This document shows positions 25,179 through 33,455 of a stretch of 64,000 bases of DNA, piece after piece. The notes beneath the pieces were generated by a model, which was not told the DNA's origin, did no database searches, and worked only from the letters and a program-made list of their open reading frames with translations. The stretch comes from Clostridia bacterium (lineage in GTDB: Bacteria > Bacillota > Clostridia > Oscillospirales > Ruminococcaceae). The stretch's first letter is position 1. The number at the start of each line of letters is the position of its first letter. The position numbers and the translations under genes are program-made. The stretch is from positions 124,001 through 188,000 of the forward strand of contig RZZW01000001.1 of assembly GCA_009929695.1 (NCBI GenBank). Reading direction: 5' to 3'.

Positions 25179-25781
25179 ATGAATGTAAATTATCAGCTTG
25201 AGCTTGACAAAATTCTCGCGTCGCTTGACACTGCGCCGCGTTTGCTGCTTCACGCGTGCTGTGCGCCGTGCTCTACATATGTGCTTGAATATTTGTCGAG
25301 CCGATTTGACATCACGATAGATTTTTATAACCCTAATATTTACCCCGAAGATGAATTTCAAAAGCGCAGCGAGGAGCTTGAACGCCTTATTGCAAAAGCG
25401 CCGTTTGGCAATGGCGTTAAGCTTGAATGTGCAAAATATGACGCGCGGGAATTTTACGACGCGGTGAAGGGGCTTGAAGATATAAAAGAGGGTGGCGAGA
25501 GGTGCTTTGCGTGCTACCGTTTGCGCCTTGAGCACGCGGCAAAGCGGGCAAAGGAAAACAATTTTGACTGGTTTTGCACAACGCTTTCGATAAGCCCGCA
25601 CAAAAACGCGGCGAAGCTTAACGAGATTGGCTTAGAGCTTGCCGAAAAATACGGCGTTAAATATCTGCCCTCCGATTTCAAAAAGCGCGGTGGCTTTTTA
25701 AGAAGCGGTCAGCTTTCGGGCGAATATGGGCTTTACAGGCAGGAATATTGCGGGTGCATATTTAGTAAAAACGAAAAGTGA
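25179..25781 (+). CDS. queH: Epoxyqueuosine reductase QueH
   Basis: A 200-residue QueH (DUF208), which reduces epoxyqueuosine in tRNA to queuosine and replaces QueG in many anaerobes. Cluster and active-site cysteines: HACCAPCSTYVLEYLS near the N terminus, GGERCFACYRLRLEHAA in the middle and YCGCIFS at the end. DFKKRGGFLRSGQLSGEYGLYRQEYCGC is the signature tail, of which FLRSGQLS is visible. ATG at 25179 follows TGGAGGT. The last codons (KNEK) merge into a dispersed repeat. Confidence 0.93.
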   Translation: MNVNYQLELDKILASLDTAPRLLLHACCAPCSTYVLEYLSSRFDITIDFYNPNIYPEDEFQKRSEELERLIAKAPFGNGVKLECAKYDAREFYDAVKGLEDIKEGGERCFACYRLRLEHAAKRAKENNFDWFCTTLSISPHKNAAKLNEIGLELAEKYGVKYLPSDFKKRGGFLRSGQLSGEYGLYRQEYCGCIFSKNEK

Positions 25782-25862
25782 AAAGTGAAGAATGAAAAAT
25801 TATGGAGTGATGCCTGTGGGCATCACTCCATAATTTTTTACTTTTTATTCTTCATTTTTCAT
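25772..25862. repeat. Purine-arm palindromic element, copy 5
   Basis: Arms GAAAAGTGAAAAGTGAAGAA onward and complementary TTTTTACTTTTTATTCTTCA enclose GGAGTGATGCCTGTGGGCAT then CACTCC. Simple hairpin form without side stems. It overlaps the end of queH and lies 10 nt before the convergent flavin reductase stop. Confidence 0.8.
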
Positions 25863-25872
25863 TAAAGAAACG

Positions 25873-26442
25873 TTAGCGTTTCTTTTTCTTCCTCACCGAA
25901 AATCCAAAGCTGCCTATTTTGTCTCCAAGCGCAAAATATTCGCCGTGGACGTAGGTGCAGAGGTTGGCTTTTGATAAATCCAGCTTGCCGTCTTTGTCTA
26001 TAATATCATTCGCGGCGTTTACGGCCACGATGTCGGCTATGAACATATCGTGCGTGCCTAGTGGGATAATCTGCTTGACCTTGCACTCTAGCGACAGCGG
26101 GCTTTCGCTTATCATTGGCGCTGCGAGCTGTGACGCTTTTTGCGCGGTCAGCTTGGCGGCTTTGAATTTATCTTCCTTTGCGCCGCTGCGCACACCGACG
26201 TAGTCTATTGAGCGGACGAGCGCGGCAGTGGGCAGATTTATGACAAATTCTCCGCTTTCCTTTATTAAATTATAGCTGTAGCGCTCTGGGCGCACCGAGA
26301 TATATGTCATTGGCGGCTGAGTGTTGAGCACGCCCGTCCATGCTATCGTGAGCACGTTTGGCTTGTCCATTGTGCCGCAGCTCACCATAACAGGCGGCAC
26401 AGGCGCAAGCTGCACCGAGCCTTTCCATGTTGTTTTTTCCAT
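25873..26442 (-). CDS. Flavin reductase family protein
   Basis: A 189-residue FMN-binding split-barrel protein of the flavin reductase/NimA-like family. PPVMVSCGTMDKPNVLTIAWTG and YISVRPERYSYNLIKESGEFVINLP are the characteristic flavin-binding region; the C terminus has YFALGDKIGSFGFS. Anaerobe members are often flavoredoxin-like electron carriers. GGAGG lies upstream of ATG. The basic tail RKKKKR is unremarkable. Substrate unknown. Confidence 0.87.
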   Translation of the reverse strand: MEKTTWKGSVQLAPVPPVMVSCGTMDKPNVLTIAWTGVLNTQPPMTYISVRPERYSYNLIKESGEFVINLPTAALVRSIDYVGVRSGAKEDKFKAAKLTAQKASQLAAPMISESPLSLECKVKQIIPLGTHDMFIADIVAVNAANDIIDKDGKLDLSKANLCTYVHGEYFALGDKIGSFGFSVRKKKKR

Positions 26443-26459
26443 TTTGCCTCCGGATTAAT

Positions 26460-27440
26460 TTATTTTCCGTGTTCGTCCTTCACCGGCTTACTGCCGTCGG
26501 TGGTTTCGCTTATTATGAAGCGCGGGCGCTCTTTTGTTTCGCTGTAGATTTTGCCCACATACTCGCCTATAACGCCGAGCGACAAAAGCTGAACGCCGCC
26601 CATGAAGAATATCGCGACGGCGGTGCTGCTCCAGCCTGAGACTGTGACGCCGCAAATTTTTGTGATGAGCACCCAAATTATGCCTATGATGCTTGCGAAG
26701 CTGATGAAAAAGCCGAGGTTTGTGATTATGCGAAGCGGCTTTACCGAAAGGCTTGTGATACCGTCAAACGCGAGCGCGAGCATTTTTTTGAGCGGATAAT
26801 GGCTTTCGCCTGCTATGCGCTCGGCGCGCTCGTAATAAACGCTTGATGTGCGGTAGCCGACGAGCGGAACCATGCCGCGCAAAAAGAGATTGACCTCTTT
26901 ATACTGTGAAAGCCCCTCGAGCGCGCGCTTGTCCATAAGGCGGTAATCGGCGTGGTTGTAGACTGTATCTGCGCCGAGCATTGCCATGACCTTATAAAAG
27001 CCCTCGGCTGTCGTGCGCTTAAACCATGTGTCTGTCGTGCGCTTTTTGCGAACGCCGTAGACAATGTCGCTGCCCGCGAGGTACTCGTCTATCATTTCGT
27101 CCATCGCGTTGATGTCGTCCTGACCGTCACAGTCGATGGAAATTGTGACGTCCGCCTTTTCCTTTGCTGTCATAAGCCCCGCCCAAAGCGCGTTTTGGTG
27201 GCCGCGATTGCGCGAGAGGCACACGCCCTCAAAGTGCTCGTCTGTCTCTGCTAGCTTTGTGATGATATTCCACGTCTCGTCGCGGCTGCCGTCGTTGACA
27301 AAAAGCACACGGCTTGCGTTTGAAATTTTACCCGCCTGCGCGAGCGAATTTATTTTATCAAGAAACATTTTACTTGTTACGGGCAGAACCTCCTGCTCGT
27401 TGTAGCACGGAATTACGATGTATAAAACTGGTTTATTCAT
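26460..27440 (-). CDS. Family 2 glycosyltransferase (GtrB/DPM1-like) with two membrane helices
   Basis: A 326-residue GT2. IVIPCYNEQEVLP opens the GT-A fold, FVNDGSRDET is the nucleotide-binding strand, SIDCDGQDD supplies the acidic DxD-like metal site and RGHQNALWAG the acceptor loop. Two C-terminal transmembrane helices (NLGFFISFASIIGIIWVLI and AVAIFFMGGVQLLSLGVI) place it among undecaprenyl-phosphate sugar transferases such as GtrB/ArnC. It lies in an apparent minus-strand run TrmL-DegV-GT2-flavin reductase with short gaps. Confidence 0.9.
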   Translation of the reverse strand: MNKPVLYIVIPCYNEQEVLPVTSKMFLDKINSLAQAGKISNASRVLFVNDGSRDETWNIITKLAETDEHFEGVCLSRNRGHQNALWAGLMTAKEKADVTISIDCDGQDDINAMDEMIDEYLAGSDIVYGVRKKRTTDTWFKRTTAEGFYKVMAMLGADTVYNHADYRLMDKRALEGLSQYKEVNLFLRGMVPLVGYRTSSVYYERAERIAGESHYPLKKMLALAFDGITSLSVKPLRIITNLGFFISFASIIGIIWVLITKICGVTVSGWSSTAVAIFFMGGVQLLSLGVIGEYVGKIYSETKERPRFIISETTDGSKPVKDEHGK

Positions 27441-27448
27441 ATATTCTC

Positions 27449-28315
27449 CTATCTTCTTGCTGCGCCTTCAAATATAATAGCAACAGCGTCGGGGCCTGTG
27501 TTTGTGGCGACTGCCGCGCCTAGCAAAAACACGCACTCGGGCTCTTTACCAAACTCTTTTTTGCACAGCTTTGCGAGCATTTTGCCGTTTTCGACGTTTG
27601 TGCTTGCGACGAGATATCCGCTGCCGTCGGCTATTCTTTTTTTGACGTGAGTAATCAGCGAGGGCATTACGTTTACGTCGCCACGCACTTTTGATGCCGT
27701 CGCTGTAACGCCGTCGATAATCGTGATTATGGGGCGCAAACCGAGCAGCTCGCCCGCAAATGCTGCGGCGGCTGAAACGCGCCCGCTTTTTTTGACAAAT
27801 TTGAGCGTGTACATACTGAGTGCCACCTCGACGCGGGCAAAGTGGTCGTTTAGATATTCGACAATGCTTTTTGCGTCAGCGCCCGCGGCGATTTTGCGCG
27901 CGGCTTCACACACAGCCCAGCCGTATGTCATTGAATAGCTGTGGCTGTCGACGATGTATATGTTCATTTTGCTGTCTGGATTTTCGTCCTTAAAGCTTTG
28001 TTTCGCCATGCACGCGGCGTTATAAGTATTGCTGCCCTCGCTGTTTATGGCGACGTAAATAAGCTCGTCGAAGCCCTTTTGGGCGTATTCGGCAAACTTT
28101 TCTTCAAAGCGCATCATTGTTATCTGCGAGGTTTTGGGGATAGTCTCGCAGTGCGCGAGCATATCGTAATATTCCTCGTTTGTGAAGTCCTCCCGCTCGG
28201 TGTAGCTTTTGCCGTCGACGGTGATTAAAAACGGCATGATGTCGATGCCGTACTGCTTTTCAAGCTCTGCTGGTATGTCGCTTGCCGAGTCGGTTACAAG
28301 TGCAATTTTACTCAC
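27449..28315 (-). CDS. DegV family fatty-acid-binding protein
   Basis: A 288-residue DegV protein: N-terminal VTDSASDIPAELEKQYGI, FVNEEYYDMLAHCE, and the conserved KFVKKSGRVSAAAAFAGELLGLRPII. DegV/FakB proteins bind a fatty acid for phosphorylation by FakA; no fakA is in the window. The start is GTG, preceded by GGAG. It begins 6 nt after trmL ends. Confidence 0.93.
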   Translation of the reverse strand: MSKIALVTDSASDIPAELEKQYGIDIMPFLITVDGKSYTEREDFTNEEYYDMLAHCETIPKTSQITMMRFEEKFAEYAQKGFDELIYVAINSEGSNTYNAACMAKQSFKDENPDSKMNIYIVDSHSYSMTYGWAVCEAARKIAAGADAKSIVEYLNDHFARVEVALSMYTLKFVKKSGRVSAAAAFAGELLGLRPIITIIDGVTATASKVRGDVNVMPSLITHVKKRIADGSGYLVASTNVENGKMLAKLCKKEFGKEPECVFLLGAAVATNTGPDAVAIIFEGAARR

Positions 28316-28321
28316 TTTTTT

Positions 28322-28819
28322 CTACTCCCAATTATAATTTCTAAGGTGTCCCTGCTCACAAAGGCCGTCAAAATTATGCTGACGAAGCATTTCATATGCG
28401 GCTATGGCAACTGTATTTGACAAATTAAGGCTGCGCAGAGTGTCGCGCATGGGCAGTCTGACGCAGTACTTTTGATTTTCGTGCAAAAGCTGTTCCGAAA
28501 GCCCTGCGTCCTCGCGGCCAAACACAAGATGTGCGCCATTTGGATATTCAACGTCTGTGTACGTTTGCGGAGCTTTTGTTGTGAAATAGTAATATGTACC
28601 GCTTGTTTTGGCAAAAAAGTCGGGCGTTGAGTCGTAATAGGTGATGTCGAGCTTGTCCCAATAGTCAAGGCCGGCGCGTTTGAGCTTTTTGTCGTCGACG
28701 GTGAAGCCCATCGGACGGACTAGATGAAGTCTTGCGCCTGTGGCGGCGCAGGTGCGGGCGATGTTGCCTGTATTTTGCGGTATTTGCGGCTCTATGAGCA
28801 CTATGTTTATGTCTGTCAA
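28322..28819 (-). CDS. trmL: tRNA (cytidine(34)-2'-O)-methyltransferase TrmL
   Basis: A 165-residue minimal SPOUT methyltransferase: EPQIPQNTGNIARTCAATG, the knot segments LVFGREDAGLSEQLL and RLPMRDTLRSLNLSNTVAIA. It methylates the wobble base of tRNA-Leu isoacceptors. The start is TTG with GGAG upstream. One tRNA-Leu gene (UAG) lies 2 kb away, a coincidence as far as can be seen. Confidence 0.92.
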   Translation of the reverse strand: MTDINIVLIEPQIPQNTGNIARTCAATGARLHLVRPMGFTVDDKKLKRAGLDYWDKLDITYYDSTPDFFAKTSGTYYYFTTKAPQTYTDVEYPNGAHLVFGREDAGLSEQLLHENQKYCVRLPMRDTLRSLNLSNTVAIAAYEMLRQHNFDGLCEQGHLRNYNWE

Positions 28820-28854
28820 AACGTTATCTCCACTTATTTTTTTGCGTATCTATA

Positions 28855-28923
28855 CGGGACGGAAAACCCGTCCCCTACCGACGGCTTTAAGGCAAGCGTG
28901 TAGGGGAGGCGTTTCACCTCCCG
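28855..28923. repeat. GTAGGG-shell palindromes, two cores
   Basis: CGGGACGGAAAACCCGTCCC then CTACC (28855-28879), and TGTAGGGGAGGCGTTTCACC then TCCCG (28899-28923). The same two cores (ACGGG and AGGCG) occur together at 7544-7613 in the opposite order, suggesting a composite unit that moved as a block. Confidence 0.85.
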
Positions 28924-28941
28924 CCATACGGTAACCGATGG

Positions 28942-29769
28942 TTATTGCGGCGTTAAAAGCTGTAAAAGCGGCTCGAATTTAACGCCAAAGCGCGGGTCGC
29001 CCTTTGTATCTATGGTGCTTCTTGCGGCGGCTGAAATGAATTTTGACGCTAGGCGTATGCTTGTTATCGCGCTGCCATTGCGCAAAAGGCCGCCTGTGAG
29101 AATGCTTGTGAAAATGTCGCCTGTGCCGGGATACGTCTGTGGGACGCTTTCATACTGCAAAAACTGTGCTTCGCCGTTTGGCCAAATGCACGCGTTGCCG
29201 CGCTTGCCGCTTGTGTGCTCAACGCCTGTGATTACGATAAGATGAGCATTTTTGAATTTGGCGCGCATTGACAAAAGAAATTCATTTATCGCGTCGGAGT
29301 TCATCGGCGTTGTGACGGGCTCTTTGCCAAGCAGAATGTAGCTTTCCGTCACGTTTGGCGTTATGACGTCGGCCTCAAGGCAGAGCTGTTCCATTGCCTG
29401 ACAGTGGGTGTCGGGGATATTTGAATACACCTTGCCGTTGTCGCCCATGACGGGGTCAACGACCTTGAGCGCGTCGGGGTTTTGGGCAAAACACTCCTGC
29501 ACGAGCTTCACCTGTGAGCCGCTTGCGAGGTAGCCACTGTAAACGCCGTCAAACGTTAATGAGAGTGATTTATAGTGTTCAAGCGCCTGCATGCAAAAAT
29601 CGGTTTGCTCGCTTGCGACAGGTGTGCCAAGCCCGCCTGTGTGTGTAGATAAAAGCGCGGTGGGAAGCGGGCACGCCTGTATGCCCATAGCGGACAGCAC
29701 CGGCATGGCGACAGTCAGGCTGCACCTGCCAAAGCAGGACATATCCTGAACACAAAGCACACGTTTCAA
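28942..29769 (-). CDS. Pyridoxal/pyridoxamine kinase (PdxK/PdxY-like)
   Basis: A 275-residue ribokinase-fold kinase that phosphorylates B6 vitamers. QDMSCFGRCSLTVAMPVLSAMG and LPTALLSTHTGG open the protein, VDPVMGDNGKVY is the Mg/ATP region, ITPNVTES follows, and YPGTGDIFTSILTGGLL holds the anion hole and catalytic Asp. The start is TTG, preceded by AGAGGTG. This is the pyridoxamine kinase type common in Clostridia. Single gene. Confidence 0.9.
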   Translation of the reverse strand: MKRVLCVQDMSCFGRCSLTVAMPVLSAMGIQACPLPTALLSTHTGGLGTPVASEQTDFCMQALEHYKSLSLTFDGVYSGYLASGSQVKLVQECFAQNPDALKVVDPVMGDNGKVYSNIPDTHCQAMEQLCLEADVITPNVTESYILLGKEPVTTPMNSDAINEFLLSMRAKFKNAHLIVITGVEHTSGKRGNACIWPNGEAQFLQYESVPQTYPGTGDIFTSILTGGLLRNGSAITSIRLASKFISAAARSTIDTKGDPRFGVKFEPLLQLLTPQ

Positions 29770-29897
29770 TAGCTACACCTCTTTTTAGTCGATAAATAAA
29801 TATATACATCTATTATAACGCATTATAGGAAAAATTTACACCCCTGAATTTGTTTATTTTTTTGCGGCATAATATTAGCACAAGGAGGCGTATATTT

Positions 29898-30083
29898 ATG
29901 CGTAAAAGTCAAGACATGATGAAGGGCGCAGCGCTTGGAATGGCAGCCGGCGCGGCACTTGGCGCTGCAGGCAGCTACATGGCTGTGCAGCACCCGAAGG
30001 AAATTAAAAAAGCCATGAAAAAAGCCGAAAAGACAGCCGAAAAAGCAATTGTCGAAATGGATAAATTGCTGCGCTCGCACTAA
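29898..30083 (+). CDS. YtxH-like small protein
   Basis: A 61-residue protein: MRKSQDMMKGAALGMAAGAA, a Gly/Ala-rich membrane-like helix, then an amphipathic, Lys/Glu-rich helix (KKAMKKAEKTAEKAIVEMDK). This resembles YtxH-type proteins that associate with the membrane and appear in stress responses. AGGAGG lies 10 nt before ATG. Function is not known. Confidence 0.7.
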   Translation: MRKSQDMMKGAALGMAAGAALGAAGSYMAVQHPKEIKKAMKKAEKTAEKAIVEMDKLLRSH

Positions 30084-30086
30084 TTG

Positions 30087-30221
30087 AATGAAAAGTGAAG
30101 AGTGAAAAATGAAAAATATTGGAGTGATTGCTGCGCAATCACATTCTAATGGCATTGTGCAAACCATTAGAATGTGATGCCACAGGCATCACACCTAAAT
30201 TTTTCATTTTTCACTTTTCCT
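30087..30221. repeat. Purine-arm cloverleaf element, copy 6
   Basis: Outer arms (GAATGAAAAGTGAAGAGTGA onward from 30086 and complementary TTTTTCATTTTTCACTTTTC to 30219) enclose three hairpins: GTGATTGCTGCGCAATCAC (30124-30142), ATTCTAATGG / CCATTAGAAT (about 30143-30172) and GTGATGCCACAGGCATCAC (30174-30192). Same plan as copy 2 with different stem sequences. It separates convergent ytxH-like and vanZ-like genes. Confidence 0.82.
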
Positions 30222-30692
30222 TTTTAATTTTTTAATCAGCCATACAATTCCGCACACCAAAGCAACTCCCGCAAGTGTTCCGGCGGTGTCTATTGCAACG
30301 TCTGTTAGCTGACCTGAACGCTCGGAGACAATAAGCTGATGGGCTTCATCCGTACAGGCATATAATGCGCTCAATAAAACAGCGAGCGCGGGCGCAAATA
30401 TAGGGCGTTTAAATTTGCCCCAAAGCGGGATCAAAAACGCCATGCCGAGCAGCGCGTATTCTGTGAAGTGGGCTGTTTTGCGCACCATGTGCTGCAACGC
30501 TTCTATAATTATTTGCTGCTGCGTTTTTGGCATTTCGGCAAAGTCATCGACCGTCACCTTTGCAACAGCGTAGCACATCTTGCCGCTTGTGTTGTTTGAC
30601 GCGTTGCCGTTTTGCACGGAAAACGCGAATATCACGCACATCATTAAGACGGCGGGCAGCCATTTTATAAGCTGTTTTATGTTATTTATCAA
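30204..30692 (-). CDS. VanZ family membrane protein
   Basis: A 162-residue protein with four or five transmembrane helices: LPAVLMMCVIFAFSVQNG, then KTAHFTEYALLGMAFLIPL (the VanZ KxxHfxeYaiLg motif), LSALYACTDEAHQLIVSERSGQLTDVAIDTAGTLAG (conserved DExHQ). VanZ-like proteins give low teicoplanin resistance in one case, but most are of unknown envelope function. ATG lies 6 nt after an AGGAG. The 3' end adjoins the repeat element. Confidence 0.92.
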   Translation of the reverse strand: MINNIKQLIKWLPAVLMMCVIFAFSVQNGNASNNTSGKMCYAVAKVTVDDFAEMPKTQQQIIIEALQHMVRKTAHFTEYALLGMAFLIPLWGKFKRPIFAPALAVLLSALYACTDEAHQLIVSERSGQLTDVAIDTAGTLAGVALVCGIVWLIKKLKRKSEK

Positions 30693-30755
30693 GCTTTAAT
30701 CTCCTAAATTACATAAATTTATTTTATTGTAGCACATTTAAATTAAAATTACTAT

Positions 30756-30784
30756 TTGACAAATGACAAAATGTACCGTATAAT
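30756..30784 (+). promoter_or_regulatory. Consensus sigma-A promoter of tRNA-Leu
   Basis: TTGACA (30756-30761), 17-nt spacer, TATAAT (30779-30784). Both hexamers and spacing are perfect, and the tRNA begins 10 nt downstream. This is the strongest promoter match in the window. Confidence 0.93.
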
Positions 30785-30793
30785 AACATTCAT

Positions 30794-30876
30794 GCGGGCG
30801 TGGCGGAATGGCAGACGCGCTGGTCTTAGGAGCCAGTGTCTAGTACGTAAGGGTTCAAGTCCCTTCGCCCGCACCA
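30794..30876 (+). tRNA. tRNA-Leu (anticodon UAG)
   Basis: Acceptor GCGGGCG (30794-30800) pairs with CGCCCGC (30866-30872), discriminator A, encoded CCA (30874-30876). D arm contains GGAATGGCAGAC; anticodon stem CTGGT/GCCAG holds loop CTTAGGA with anticodon TAG (30827-30829). There is a long variable arm, as expected for leucine, and the T arm is GGGTTCAAGTCCC. It decodes CUA and related CUN codons. Confidence 0.96.
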
Positions 30877-30981
30877 CCACCTGCGGTGGGGAAATGTGTC
30901 CCCATCGCTTTTGTTTTATATTTTAATGACGTTGCCTTTATTTTTTTGTGTTAACGATTTTTTCGTTTAGGGAGGATTATT

Positions 30982-31194
30982 ATGGCGGATTACAAGGCTA
31001 TGTATTATTATCTTGCCGGAAGAATGGCGACGGCGGTTGAGGCGCTTGACGCTACTACCGGTGCTCTTATTGAAATCACCGAAAAAATGAAGGACGCGCA
31101 ACGCGCCACAGAAGAGATGTTTATGAACAGTGAGGAAGCTGCAATTAGCATGATTGAGGGCAAATTATACAAGGATAACGGCGACGAAAAATAG
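30982..31194 (+). CDS. Small helical protein of unknown function
   Basis: A 70-residue acidic, probably all-helical protein: YKAMYYYLAGRMATAVEALD, GALIEITEKMKDAQRATEEM, then EEAAISMIEGKLYKDNGDEK. GGGAGG lies 7 nt before ATG and a strong terminator follows, so it is very likely a real gene. I do not recognise its family. It lies between tRNA-Leu and the convergent hcp gene. Confidence 0.65.
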   Translation: MADYKAMYYYLAGRMATAVEALDATTGALIEITEKMKDAQRATEEMFMNSEEAAISMIEGKLYKDNGDEK

Positions 31195-31218
31195 CAACCA
31201 CATATAAATATAACGAAA

Positions 31219-31255
31219 AACTTCCGCGATAAATTCAAATCGCGGAAGTTTTTTT
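31219..31255. terminator. Bidirectional terminator between the 70-aa gene and hcp
   Basis: Perfect 11-bp stem AACTTCCGCGA / TCGCGGAAGTT with 10-nt loop, T run on the plus strand and A run (CGAAAAA) on the left that serves the minus strand. Confidence 0.9.
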
Positions 31256-31256
31256 A

Positions 31257-32849
31257 TTAGCCTAAAATTTCCTTTAAGTCTGCTTCGGGGGTTGTGATTG
31301 GAGCTATGTTGAAGTTTTCGACAAGATAATTCAGCACGTCCTTTGAGACAAATGCGGGGAGTGTGGGGCCAAGCTTGATGTTTTTGATGCCTAAATGCAG
31401 CAGCGTGAGCAGAATGCAGACGGCTTTTTGCTCGTACCATGACAGCACCATCGACAGCGGCAGCTCGTTGACTGTGCAGCCAAACGCCTCTGAAAGCGCC
31501 ACGGCGACCTTTATCGCGCTGTATGCGTCGTTGCACTGACCCATATCCATCAGGCGCGGCAGACCGCCTATTTCGCCTAAATCCAAGTCGTTAAAGCGGT
31601 ATTTGCCGCAGGCGAGCGTCAATATTACTGTGTCCTTTGGCGTTTGCTTGACAAAATCTGTGTAATAATTTCGGCCTGTTTTTGCGCCGTCGCAGCCGCC
31701 GACTAGGAAGAAATGCTTTATTGCGCCCGACTTTACGGCCTCGACGACCTTATCCGCCACATCTAGAACTGTGCCGTGACCAAAGCCTGTCAAAAGCTCC
31801 TTGCCGCCGTTGATGCCTGTAAATTCGGTGTCGCTTGAATAGCCGCCGAGCTGCAAGGCTTTTTCGATTACCGGTGTAAAGTCCTTATTATCGTTGATAT
31901 GCACCATTTCGGGGTACGACACGACCTCTGTTGTGAAAACGCGGTCGGCGTAGCTTGGCTTTACGGGCATTAGGCAGTTTGTTGTGAACAAAATCGGCGC
32001 GGGAATATTGTCAAATTCCTTTTGCTGATTTTGCCACGCTGTGCCGAAATTGCCCTTTAGCTGCTGGTGCTTTTTAAGCAGCGGATAGGCGTGTGCGGGC
32101 AACATTTCTCCATGAGTATAGATGTTTATGCCCTTGCCGTCCGTCTGCTCTAAAAGAAGCTTTAAATCGTACAAATCGTGACCTGTTATCACTATAAAAG
32201 GCCCTTTTTCGACTGTCATAGGCACTTTAGTCGGTGTAGGTGTGCCGTAGGTTTCGGTGTTTGCTTTGTCGAGAAGCTCCATGCACGCGAGGTTTACCTC
32301 GCCTGTCTCGAGCACAAGCGGGAGCAATTCGTCCATTCCCCAATCCTCGGCGAGGCAATATAGCGCTTTATAGAAAAAGCTGTTCACTTCGTCGCTTATG
32401 TAGCCGAGCACTGCCGCGTGGTAGGCGTATGCCGCCATGCCGCGTATGCCGAAAAGTATGAGCGATTTGAGTGAGCGGACGTTTTCGTCGGCGTTCCAGA
32501 TGCGCGACATATCGTAGTTGTCGGTGTTGCCGCAGTGCGACGCGAAGCAGGCGAAGTTTGGGACGATTTTCGCCTTTTCGGCGTTCACCTTATCAATCAG
32601 CACGCGAAGCGTCTCGTCGTTAAAGCTGACGTTTGTGACTGTGGTAAAAAGGCCTTCTAATATAAGGCGGTCGGTGTTTTTTGTCTTTGGATTGTTGCTG
32701 CATGCGCGTGCAAGGCCAATAAGTGCGCCTGTCAGCTCGTCTTGAAGCTGTGCTGTCGAGGCGGATTTGCCGCACACGCCCGCTTTGCCGACGCAGCCCG
32801 TGCACCCCGCCGTTTGCTCACATTGGAAGCAAAACATTTTGTTATCCAT
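31257..32849 (-). CDS. hcp: Hydroxylamine reductase / hybrid cluster protein
   Basis: A 530-residue Hcp. The N-terminal cysteines (CFQCEQTAGCTGC and VCGK, residues 7-26) bind the cubane cluster. Hybrid-cluster ligands are seen in ITGHDLYDL, HGEMLPAHAYP, FTTNCLMP, LVGGCDGAKTGRNYYTDF and TLACGKYRFN, with the late Glu region SWYEQKAV. It protects against nitrosative stress (NO or hydroxylamine). It is the last gene of a ferredoxin-cupin-hcp operon. The length and class fit the strict-anaerobe Hcp. Confidence 0.96.
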   Translation of the reverse strand: MDNKMFCFQCEQTAGCTGCVGKAGVCGKSASTAQLQDELTGALIGLARACSNNPKTKNTDRLILEGLFTTVTNVSFNDETLRVLIDKVNAEKAKIVPNFACFASHCGNTDNYDMSRIWNADENVRSLKSLILFGIRGMAAYAYHAAVLGYISDEVNSFFYKALYCLAEDWGMDELLPLVLETGEVNLACMELLDKANTETYGTPTPTKVPMTVEKGPFIVITGHDLYDLKLLLEQTDGKGINIYTHGEMLPAHAYPLLKKHQQLKGNFGTAWQNQQKEFDNIPAPILFTTNCLMPVKPSYADRVFTTEVVSYPEMVHINDNKDFTPVIEKALQLGGYSSDTEFTGINGGKELLTGFGHGTVLDVADKVVEAVKSGAIKHFFLVGGCDGAKTGRNYYTDFVKQTPKDTVILTLACGKYRFNDLDLGEIGGLPRLMDMGQCNDAYSAIKVAVALSEAFGCTVNELPLSMVLSWYEQKAVCILLTLLHLGIKNIKLGPTLPAFVSKDVLNYLVENFNIAPITTPEADLKEILG

Positions 32850-32876
32850 ATTTATGTTCTCTTTTTTTGCTGTATG

Positions 32877-33212
32877 TCATGCCGGAAATACGACTGTCAA
32901 AAGCATTTTGAAAGCCTCCTGCGCATATACTGAATGCGGCTTTTGGGCGGGCATAACAAGCGTTTCGCCCGCTTTGCAGACATGCTCTTTTCCATCGACA
33001 ATAAACAGCCCCACGCCCTCCAAAACAGTGACCATTGCGTCGCCACTTGAGTCGTGCGTGCTTATCTCTTCGTCCTTATCAAACGCGAAAAGTGTTATGC
33101 TGACAGCGCCGTTTTGCGCAAGAGTTTTGCTGACAATCTGCCCCTCTTGCACAGCGACCTGCTGTGCAAGAGAGAGGACAGTCTCATGCTCAATATTTTT
33201 GATATATCCCAT
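32877..33212 (-). CDS. Small cupin protein in the hcp operon
   Basis: A 111-residue single-domain cupin. SITLFAFDKDEEISTHDSSGDAMVTVLEG is cupin motif 1 (one His plus acidic residues) and GETLVMPAQKPHSVYA is motif 2 with the His ligand. Metal ligation looks reduced compared with dioxygenases, so a sensing or storage role is possible. AAGGAG precedes ATG. It lies 27 nt before hcp and 12 nt after the ferredoxin. Similar cupins accompany hcp in several anaerobes. Confidence 0.85.
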   Translation of the reverse strand: MGYIKNIEHETVLSLAQQVAVQEGQIVSKTLAQNGAVSITLFAFDKDEEISTHDSSGDAMVTVLEGVGLFIVDGKEHVCKAGETLVMPAQKPHSVYAQEAFKMLLTVVFPA

Positions 33213-33224
33213 TTTTGACTCCTT

Positions 33225-33410
33225 TTATATCTCCTCGATAGCCGCTACGGGGCAGCCTTCCATAGCCTCTTGAGCCTCTGTCTCGACAGCCGCGTCAACG
33301 TCGCCGTCTATCGCCTTTGCCACGCCCTCGTCTGTCATTTCAAATACCTGCGGGCAGGTGTTAGCGCAAAGTCCGCAGCCTACACAAGTGTCATTTACAA
33401 AAAATTTCAT
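33225..33410 (-). CDS. Ferredoxin [4Fe-4S], single-cluster type
   Basis: A 61-residue ferredoxin with CVGCGLCANTCP (cluster ligands CxxCxxC...CP) and the fourth ligand in EGCPVAAIEE; the second binding motif of clostridial 2x[4Fe-4S] ferredoxin is absent, so one cluster is expected. This matches the monocluster ferredoxins of Thermotoga and Clostridia. It is the promoter-proximal gene of the hcp operon and is the likely electron donor to Hcp. AAAGGAAG precedes ATG. Confidence 0.92.
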   Translation of the reverse strand: MKFFVNDTCVGCGLCANTCPQVFEMTDEGVAKAIDGDVDAAVETEAQEAMEGCPVAAIEEI

Positions 33411-33455
33411 GGTAATCTTCCTTTCATTGTAAAAAAGTTTATTTGCTGTGTCTAT

